A DNA stretch of 64,000 bases from Blastomussa wellsi (Eukaryota > Cnidaria > Anthozoa > Scleractinia > Plerogyridae), in NCBI GenBank assembly GCA_947652115.1, contig OX393564.1, positions 22,985,376 to 23,049,375 on the forward strand, written 5' to 3'. Both the position numbers and the translations under genes were made by a program. Every line of letters begins with the position of its first letter. The first letter of the stretch is position 1. Shown here piece after piece: positions 1 to 11,000 of this stretch. Below the pieces are notes generated by a model. It did no database searches. It worked only from the letters and a program-made list of their open reading frames with translations, and was not told where the DNA came from.

Positions 1-28
1 GAGCAACAATGTAACACTGAGAAATGTG
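1..28 (+). CDS. TSP1 exon, 3' fragment cut by the window edge
   Basis: The first 28 bases match the end of the 183-bp TSP1 exon at 1410-1592 (EEQQCNTEKCG ending) and are followed by the same GTGGGT donor. The rest of the exon lies left of the window. Confidence 0.7.
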
Positions 29-3000
29 GTGGGTAGAACTCAAAACAACTATAATAAAATTCTTGAGTCCCGTTGGTTCTAATCAATGATTTCCTGATTG
101 ATTTATTTTGGTGAAGGGAAAATAAAGGGTAAACTGGAGTATTGGAGTCTTGATTGTCCTTTAAGACAAGTTGGCGATCACCTCTAGTTTACGCACATTG
201 AAAAGATCATTGAAGAGGATAGTAATTCCTTTGAATCGAGGTTATCCCATCGCACTCTATCTCCTGCACATCATTTTGTCCAGTTTTGGTTATAAATGGC
301 CGATACCCACTGATATAACAGAAAAGTTGCTCTTTAATCTGGTTGGTTTTAGAGACATCCTTATTTTCAACAAATGGGAGCTTGCGGTCAGGTGGAAGTC
401 GCCTCGATCCCTGTCGCAGATCTTAAGGGCTCTGGGGAAGAGAATGGGATGAATTTTGAACGCAATTTCATAAGGTTTGTCCGAAAAGATTAGCTGAAAT
501 GTCATCTCGGATAACCAGTCTGAAGTTTTTGCCCGGGCTGAAATCTGCCATATAATCAGCTCTTTACTAAGAAACTTTAGTAAATAGCTGTGTTGTTCCT
601 CACAGTTTGCCCGACATTCAGGAATATATCATATCGTACACAACGCCCATCACACGTTATATCTGACCAAGCTCTCATAACACAATAATACATTATATGT
701 ATTTTTAGAAATCGATGGAGGATATACTGAGTGGAGCGCATGGTCTAACTGTTCGAAGCCTTGTGGTTGGGGCCTGCGTCAGCATACCAGAAATTGTACC
801 AATCCCGCACCAAGAAATAGCGGAAAAACTTGCCTTGAGCAAAACCTGGGACCGGCTGAAGAATCAGAAAACTGTAACACTCAGGAGTGTCGTAAGAAAA
901 ACAGAGTTGATGACTTTCTTTCCTAAGATGTCTCAGTGTGTCCATCTTGTTTAACACTTTTAATCCGTAAAAGGAAGGAAAATCAGAAATGAAGGGAAAG
1001 GAGAAATGTGGAGTAATTGAGTGTTGATTGTCCTTTAAGGCAAGTCGGCGATCAACATCAGTTTATGCAGCATGAAGTGACCATTTAGGAGTATAGCTAC
1101 CGCTACTTGAATGTAAGATAAACTATCGCAGTTTTTGAACAACATATCACTTTGTCAAGATTCCGTGATAATTCAACGATATCCACTTATATCCCTGGGT
1201 GGAGAAATGCACTGTTTATAGAAAACTTCACAATTCAGTAATGCAGTCCAATGACAGCAACCAAACTTGAACTCAGGCTGCTCGACCTTGGCGCTTTTTC
1301 AGCGAGATATTTTTTTCGTTGGAAATATACAGAATATCTTAAGTTTTTAAACAACACACCATCAAATCGTGTATGTTATAATTTTTGTGACGACCTTGTG
1401 TGCTTTTAGCCATAGCCGGTAACTTCACGAACTGGTCTGAATGGGGAGACTGCAGTGTAACATGCGGCGGAGGAGTTCAGAAACGAACAAGAACCTGCAC
1501 CAGTCCCCCTCCATCTGGTGGAGGAAAAAACTGCACCGAGCAAAACCTGGGACCAACACAAGAGGAGCAACAATGTAACACTGAGAAATGTGGTGGGTAG
1601 AACTCAAAACAACTATAATAAAATTCTTGAGTCCCGTTGGTTCTAATCAATGATTTCCTGATTGATTTATTTTGGTGAAGGGAAAATAAAGGGTAAACTG
1701 GAGTATTGGAGTCTTGATTGTCCTTTAAGACAAGTTGGCGATCACCTCTAGTTTACGCACATGAAAAGATCATTGAAGAGGATAGTAATTCCTTTGAATC
1801 GAGGTTATTCCATCGCACTCTATCTCCTGCACATCATTTTGTCCAGTTTTGGTTATAAATGGCTGATACCCACTGATATAACAGAAAAGTTGCTCTTTAA
1901 TCTGGTTGGTTTTAGAGACATCCTAATTTTCAACAAATGTGCGCTTGCGGTCAGAGGTGGAAGTCGCCTCGATCTGTTGCAGATCTTAAGGGCCCTGGGG
2001 AAGAGAATGGGATGAATTTTGAACGCAATTTCATAAGGTTTGTCCGAAAAGATTAGCTGAAATGTCATCTCGGATAACCAGTCTGAAGTTTTTGCCCGGG
2101 CTGAAATTTGCCATATAATCAGCTCTTTACTAAGAAAGTTTAGTAAATAGCTGTGTTGTTCCTCACAGTTTGCCCGACATTCAGGAATCATATCGTACAC
2201 AACGCCCATCACACGTTATATCTGACCAAGCTCTCATAACACAATAATACATTATATGTATTTTTAGAAATCGATGGAGGATATACTGAATGGAGCGCAT
2301 GGTCTAACTGTTCGAAGCCTTGTGGTGGGGGCCTGCGTCAGCATACCAGAAATTGTACCAATCCCGCACCAAGAAATAGCGGAAAAACTTGCCTTGAACA
2401 AAACCTGGGACCGGCTGAAGAATCAGAAAACTGTAACACTCAGGAGTGTCGTAAGAAAAACAGAGTTGATGACTTTCTTTCCTAAGATGTCTCAGTGTGT
2501 CCATCTTGTTTAACACTTTTAATCCGTAAAAGGAAGGAAAATTCAATATCGATATCCCTGGGTGGAGAAATGCACTGTTTATAGAAAACGTCACAATTCA
2601 GTAATGCAGTCCAATGACAGCAACCAAACTTGAACTCAGGCTTCTCGACCTTGGCGCTTTTTCAGCGAGATATTTTTCGTTGGAAATATACAGAATATCT
2701 TAAGTTTTTAAACAACACATCATCAAATCGTGTATGTTATAATTTTTGTGACGACCTTGTGTGCTTTTAGCCATAGCCGGTAACTTCACGAACTGGTCTG
2801 AATGGGGAGACTGCAGTGCAACATGCGGCGGAGGAGTTCAGAAACGAACAAGAACCTGCACCAGTCCCCCTCCATCTGGTGGAGGAAAAAACTGCACCGA
2901 GCAAAATCTGGGACCAACACAAGAGGAGCAACAATGTAACACTGAGAAATGTGGTGGGTAGAACTCAAAACAACTATAATAAAATTCTTGAGTCCCGTTG

Positions 3001-4974
3001 GTTCTAATCAATGATTTCCTGATTGATTTATTTTGGTGAAGGGAAAATAAAGGGTAAACTGGAGTATTGGAGTCTTTATTGTCCTTAAGACAAGTTGGCG
3101 ATCACCTCTAGTTTACGCACATGAAAAGATCATTGAAGAGGATAGTAATTCCTTTGAATCGAGTTTATTCCATCGCACTCTATCTCCTGCATATCATTTT
3201 GTCCAGTTTTGATGATAAATGGCCCCGGCGATACCCACGGATATAACAGAAAAGTTGCTCTTTAATCTGGTTGGTTTTAGAGACATCCTAACTTTCAACA
3301 AATGGGCGCTTGCGGTCAGAGGTGGAAGTCGCCTCGATCCCTGTCGCAGATCTTAAGGGCTCTGGGGAAGAGAATGGGATGAAATTTGAACGCAATTTGA
3401 TAAGGTTTGTCCGAAAAGATTAGCTGAAATCTCATCTCGGATAACCAGTCTGAAGTTCTTGCCCGGGCTGAAATTTGCCATATAATAAGCTCTTTACTAA
3501 GGAAGTTTAGTAAATATCTGTGTTGTTCCTCACAGTTTTCCCGACACATCGTACACAACGCCCATCACACGTTATATCTGACCAATCTCTCATAACACAA
3601 TAATACATTTCATCGCTCTTTATCTCCAGCATATCATTTTGTCCCGTTTTGGTGATAAATGGCCGATACCCATATCTCTGGGAGGAGAGAGGTGTTGGAA
3701 ACAGCAATGTTCCCAGTTCAATGAAGCAGTCCATTGAACCCAGCTTTACAGTTTTATATTCACTTGCGTTAAATGTTATAATTAGTTACTGAACACTTGA
3801 AACTGTCAGTAACCTAAGCATTGCTCGCCCTGCGTTTTGGTTTTAGTCGTACCCGGTGGTTACACGGAATGGTCTGAATGGGGAGATTGCAGTGTAACAT
3901 GCGGCGGAGGAGTTCAGAAACGAACAAGAACCTGCACCAACCCCCCTCAATCTAGCGGAGGGCCAACATGCATTGAGCAAGACCTAGGACCCGCAGTGGA
4001 AGAGAACGTGTGTAACAAGGGGAAGTGCGGTAAGTAGTAGGTTTGTTAATTAATTATTTTAACAAATTAGTTAAATGGTAGTCTTGTGACCAGAATTGTA
4101 CTTTTGACTGGATGAGCTTTGGTTTGAGCAGGAATTCGGCGCGAGAGAAAATGTGATGAAACACTTTCTAGTCTCCCTCGAGTATTTGATACATCTTGCA
4201 TAATAATCGAAAGTAAAAGGAATGAGCATTTGGATAAATGAAACCACCGCCACGGTCCACACTTGAATTAATGAATTTGAAAAGCTGGTGTCTCCATTCC
4301 TTAAAGGATGCTCCTTACTAGCCTCCGACGCAGACGTCCATTGGGCTTCGTCACGCGTTCCTTCCCCACGGACGTCTGCTGAATCGACTATCCACTTCCG
4401 TTCACAGGCCGTTTAATCCAAAGAAAACAATCAGTATTGACTCATTGTATGACAGCTATCCTATCACATTCTGCGAATCGTTTTCCCAAAACTGGAAAGT
4501 TACCTCTGATTGGTTCGTAGCCGTGAATGGAAGTGGACTTTCGATTCAGCAGACGTCCGTGAGGAAGGAACGCGTGACGAAGCCCAAAGGACGTCTGCGA
4601 GGCAGGCTAGCTCCTTACCAATTTCCCGCCGTATTTATACATGACATGATTTCACTGCTTTGCAATTTCCCGCCATGAAGGTACCGTAACTTCATCTGTG
4701 CACACTGCTCTTGCTCAAAGGCCAATATCATGCAGGGAACATCTTGATGTTGGAGTCATCATCGAGTCTTCCAGAAGGATAAAGGCTGAGGACTACAGTA
4801 AAGCACGCCAATATTTAATTCAACTGGCTCAACAACTTGAAATCTCTGAAAATGGAACACATATGGCGCTCCTTCTGTATAGCTGGGAAGCGCATACTTG
4901 GCACAGGTTGGTCCAAGCAATTGCAACTGCAATACTTAACAATTAGACTACGAGCCCGAGTTTTATACGAGCGA

Positions 4975-5047
<73 letters not shown>

Positions 5048-8000
5048 GAAACCGCGAAACGATTGCAGTCCAAAACCTAGAATATTGTGTACTTTTGAGC
5101 CAAAATTCAAGACAAACTACCGCTAAAAGAGCTACGCGCACGCGGTTGTTTTCTATCGGCGAATAGAAAACAGTGGGAGAACCAATCAGATTCGCGGATT
5201 TCCAATAGAACACAGCTGAGTTTCTACTAAACAAATGGTATATGAAGTTTCTACTGTCATCATCTACCATGTAACGCCATTTATCTTTCATTTTACTGAG
5301 TTTAGGGTTTATGGGATGCAGGTTAAGGGAAGGCCTTCTCTCAATTTTGAGGACAATCTCGGCTGAATTCAATTTATGCTTTATTTCTTAAAGTGCACCT
5401 AACCCCAAAATATTTTTTCGCTACAATAAACCTTTGCACCAGTTCGAAACGCGTTACACATTTCGTTTCTCCTTTTTACCAAAGGCTGACGTTTTATAGC
5501 ATTTGAAAGTTACGAAAGTCTTTGTAAACATGCATGCAAAATCAGTTTGTGACGTCTATACCCAGGAATAGACCCACGCCCCTTCTCACTCGGACGTGAA
5601 CCAAATAACGTACAGTTTTTCGTAACTTTTTAATGCTATAAATAGTCCGCATTTAGTAAAAAGGAGAAACGAAAGGTGCAATGCGTTTCGAACTGGTGCA
5701 AAAGTTTATTTTAACGAAAAAATACTTTGAGGTTAGGTGCACTTTCAATATAAAAACTACAATTATGAAGACAAGATCGATTAAACAACGTATTCCCACC
5801 TAATTCCTTCTACTCTTTGATATAATTTTCTAGATTTACCGATGTCCAATCGATTGACGCAATAAGGTCTAAAGCTAACAGCTTACCTCACATCCGAGGT
5901 GGAGCAAGGACAGATAGAGCCCTGGAACTAGCAGCCGAAGATTTCTTTGGCTGGGAAGACAGCGGTGACAGACCAGATAAACCAAACGTGTTGATTGTGC
6001 TTACCGGTAACACGAACGGAGGTATCAAGCCACTCAATCAAGTAGCCCCTCCTTTGGATGTGAGTTTTTATTGTTAATCATTGTTGTTGATATCAGACTT
6101 AGCCTTTAGATCAAGAACAGGAAAAAGTTTCCTTGGTCATGACGAAATTGATGATTAAATAACAGGAAACTCGCTTAAAAGATGGCGCAAACTAATGGGC
6201 ACTCATTTCATAATGGTGCAATATAAATTGTACTTAAAAGGTCATATGCTACTGAAATAGAACTTGCATAAGATCTCGCTTGGCGAAGGCGAAGTGAATA
6301 TTGGTGATTATTAAAAACTAGCTATGGTATATTACATTTCCTCAGTTTTGATTGGTTTAGAGGCAATGGTATATGAGCTCATATACCATTGAATTGACCT
6401 ACAAATATGATAGGTGTACGCGTAAAAGAATGCATGTTTCGTAATGTTTGAATAACATTTTTTGGGCGTTTTTAATAAAACAATTATTCCACTTGCGCTT
6501 GTTGGATATGAGATGGTTATAGCCAACGAGGCGCGTCATATCTACCATCTCATATCCAACGCGCGCTCGTGGAATAATTGTTACCGCGAATAATTGTTAC
6601 TCGGGCGAGCCGAGTTGTAATTTCGGTATTATTTTTTTTTTTCACGTTCAGTCACAAATCGCCGTCTGGGCTTTAAAGCGCATGCGTCGAGTAGGTGAGC
6701 GGTCGCTATTGAAGTTTATTGTAGCACGGATTCCATGACTGCAAGGGAGCTGAAATCACATAGAAACGAACACGCCGTTCGCGGTAGGCCCACGCGAAAG
6801 GACGTTGAGCATGTTCGGGACGGGTCAGTCCGCATGCCTTACGAGAGATCAATTTACGAGCGAACATTTACGAGTGAACCTATCGAGAATCATGTTATAC
6901 CAAATGAGCTATCAAATCTTACTCTTGATAAAAAGCATCTTCAGAAGCGTCATCGTAATCTTAGAAGTGATCGTGAACCAAGTAGAATTCCAGTACGAAC
7001 TCTACAACGTCTGAGTAACAAGGGGAGAAAGGTTAGAGAATTTGTTTACAAATGTATTTGTTAGAGTACACCCAAGTCTTCGAAAATGCATTGTTATATT
7101 AAGGTTAGGAAAAATAACTTAAATCCTTTGAGAAAATACGTCAAAGTTAAAATGTCGAAGTACACGATATAGCTCACTGTTTTCTTGTAACAAAGTTATG
7201 TGTCTTTATAAGAGTCAAACCCATGCAGCAAATTATTGTAAATTTAAACTGACCACAGATATAGAAAAGAACCCAGCTGGCCCTCGCTCAGTGTATGTTG
7301 ATCCCAGCAAAACAATAGCAGCACCATATAGCCAAGGTAACGAGTTGGTATTTGGACAAAATACACGAGTTTCTTTGCTGGGGGGTGGCAATCATAGAAT
7401 AAATTTTATTGTCTATTCAATCCAAGTCAGCGGAAGTCAAAGGCTCCAACTATCTCTGCATTTTACAAACCAGAAATGATATGGAAACTACTATAAATAT
7501 GCAAATTCACAGATCTTATGCAAATTCACAGATCTTGTCACATAGGTATAAAACACTTTCATAGCTGTACATAAGGTGACACAGAGTTATCGCTGTTTTG
7601 TAATTAATCTATATTTATACATAAAAATCAAGTTTCAGTGAAAAAGAGCAGCCCGAGTGCACGCAGTCATGCGTCTAGTTTTAGTATATATCAATAACGG
7701 CAAAATAAAGACTTAAAAGTTGGAAACAGCAACACATGTGGTGGCTTGCATACATGTAAACCAGTTTAATACATCGATTGCGAATCACTTTATAATTACA
7801 CATACGCTGGGCATTAAAACGGAACAAGAGACACTAGAAAAAAGAAATCATTCATCTAGTACCGGTTTTATCGTTGGGACTTACGGATTCTTGTGGTTAT
7901 CCTTTTTAAACGAGTAGCTCTGGTCCGAAAAGAAAACAAATTTCAGTTACTCGATCTGACACAGTTTGTCCTGGCAGTTTAAAGAAAGACAGCTATTTCT

Positions 8001-11000
8001 CAATTTATAACAAGAGAAAAAAATGATTGATCACCAGACTCCGGCGTTTATGAGAAAATGACAATTTGCTCCAATCTTTGAGCTGAAAAGAAAAGGCAGT
8101 CTTTTTTAATGCGCGTGGGAAACAAGGATACACTTAACAATTATTCTTTGAAATTAATCCAGAGAAAAAAATGAACATTTAAAGCAATTTTGAGAATATC
8201 AATTTCTCTTGGTTACCGTAATCCGGTCACAATCCTCAATGCATCTTTTTTTATGCAGGAAGTCGATGTCAGAATAATTGTTGTTAAAATTGGAAGAGGA
8301 AACCGCGATCAGGAACTTCGGCAAATCGCCAGGAACTCCAGTAATGTTTTAATAGTTTCCGGTTATGGTGGATTGTACAACAGATTAGATGACATCATGA
8401 AATTACGTTGCAATCTGCAGCTTCCTGGTAGGTTTGCTAAACCGAACAAAGGTTGTTAAGTCTGCTTATTCCGATTTCTGTAGCAAGAAGCGACTAAAAG
8501 AATTTCTACCCCGCCTGGATGGGATGCTAATCTATCGCTGGGTAGGTTCCTCCCCAGCATTAAATTCGCCGGAACTGGGTGGAGAGAGGCACTCTGAGAG
8601 TAAAGTGTGTTGCCGAAGAACACAACGCAGTGCCCCGGCCAGGGCTTGAGCCCGAGATCGGAACGCTCGAACGGAAGACCTAGAAACCCCAATAAAACCA
8701 TGAGCTAAATTTTTGACTGACATTGCTCCAACTAATGCGAGGAGAATGGGAGGAAGAAAACAATCCGAAGAGAGCTGAACTTTCCTTACAGCATCATCTG
8801 AATCTGGGCTAATTGCGGGTCAGTGCTTCATATAACTGGAAACCGAGAGGGACACTCCCAGTTCAAGCTTTGGGATTGGTCAATTCTATAAAAACTATGT
8901 TTAGTCTGGCATTTGGAATGGACGTCTTTTCACCGAGACGTCCTCGTAAAGGCCAATATCGATCTGAATTAGAATAGAATAGAAACCTTACTGCACACTC
9001 CCGAAACAGGTTTTACAGTGAACAATACAATATATATATAACTACAATGAGTAACATACAATTAGTGAATTAAATTAGTAAAATTCGATATATATTTGCA
9101 TTAAAATAAAACAGCGCTATCTTTGTTTTTAAAGTTTTCTTTAAGTTTTTCGGACTTTTATACAGTTTTAAATCTTTGTCTAATGAATTCCATAACTTTG
9201 ATATCAGAACGCTCACAGCGCTCAGTATAATGGCAGCTCGAGTGGAGTTAAGTTTTATCGACGAAAACCACGTCCAAACACAAGGGAAGTAGTATTTTGT
9301 GGACGTCACGGGAAACCGTTCAAACGGCAACCTAGAACCCAACTCCCTCAGTTTTCTTCTCTTCCCCTTATTTTTTATTGGTGATACCCTGTTGGTTGGT
9401 TCGTTCGTTCATAGGTGATTGTGGCAACTGGGGATCTTATGGAGGTTGCAGTAAGACTTGTGGCGGTGGAGTCCAGGTTCGCACGCGAAAATGCCCAGCT
9501 AACAACCTCCATTTGAGGAAGCAAAAGAAGCATTGTAACACGAACCTTTGTCCAGGCCAAAGTACGTATCACTGTCGTATGAATGCTATCTGGGGTATCA
9601 TTATATTAGTGAAACAAGCATTGTAGCCTACCAATAAGATTTTGTTGCCTCGATCTGATTTGTTAGAAAAAAACAGTACATACCTTGCTACCCCTTTTGG
9701 ACCCTGGTTTGCCTAACCTATTCTTTAGATTGTAACAATTTATTTCTACTTAAATAACCTTTTTGTTGCCAGTAAACTCTGGGCTATATAAAGTGCTCTC
9801 GCGCCCTCGCCTGTTGGGGGTCATACACTCGCTAGAATTTGTGTTTCTCTTCCTTCTCCATGACCCATTCCGTTTCATTATACAATACTGACTCATTATA
9901 AAACATTAGTACACCCTTTATCCTACTCTTGGTAACAAGAGAAGAACCAAGCGTGTGTTGATACAAGGCAAAGACCACTAAGCGTTCCCTTCGTCTTGTT
10001 GCGTTTACTTATGCTACCAGTTTCTTTTTAATTTAGAACCTTGTGAGGACACGCATGAAGATTGTCCAGTCAGAGCTGCTTCAGGAGATTGTTGGAAAAC
10101 TGCTCAACCGCCAATGAGGTTTTATGTTGGCAAAAAGTTTCCTCTGTGGGATATTTGCCCGAAGAGTTGTCAACGATGCAATAGTGAGCAAAATATTTGC
10201 GATATTCATGTCAATCATCTGCTTTTTATTCTTGGTTTTCACATGACGTCACGGCAGCTATGTTGGTGTCCCAAACTAATCCTCCGGGAATTAGCTCTAT
10301 TCTTATGCACAAATAATTATTTTATCCTCAGTGTTAAAGTTCCAGTATCACTTGCTGTTTAATCTGTTTAATCTAATCGTTGCAACAACAATGATATGAA
10401 ACAATATCGACATGTAAAGTCCGTACCAAAAGAGGATGAAAGTTGGTCAGGCAGGGGCGGATCGAGGGGGAGGGTGCAGGGGGTGTGCACCCCTCCCTGA
10501 GATGACCAGCGACTTTCTCATATAACTGGTATTCTGCTTACGTCACCATCAATTACGCATTCCTTAGTGGTGCACCCCCTCCTGAGAAAAATCTTGGATC
10601 CGCTCCTGTCAGAGTCGACTCTCACGAGAGATCTGAGAGCTTTCGTCAGCTCTCATTGGCTATATCATGAACTTGGGCCAAACGAGAGAAAACTCTCATC
10701 GACTCTCATGAAATATTGAGCACGTTCAAAGTCGACGAGAGTGCATGAGAGTTTCAGGCAAAACGAGCGGGTGAGAGTTTGAATTCCATCAACTGTCATC
10801 GTCGTTTGGCCCTGGGCTTAACATAAATTAAACCCTTGGACTTTGCACCGTCAGCTTGCGACGGTGGGATGAAGATAGCCCGGAGTCGGGTTTACCTCAG
10901 TGTAAGAGTCTGTGACTTTTTTCTTTGTTTTTGAGCTATTGTTTCTGTGTTCTGTATTTTTTACAGGTTCTTTGTTGTCTTGTTCGTTCATTGTTTTACG

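Larger units (their letters stand above)
6060..8258. other. Large intron with repeat debris
   Basis: A 2.2-kb intron between VWA exons b and c. It holds a hairpin MITE (6481-6580) and a degenerate transposon-type coding remnant (6735-7479). Nothing else was recognised in 6061-6480 or 7480-8258. Confidence 0.6.
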
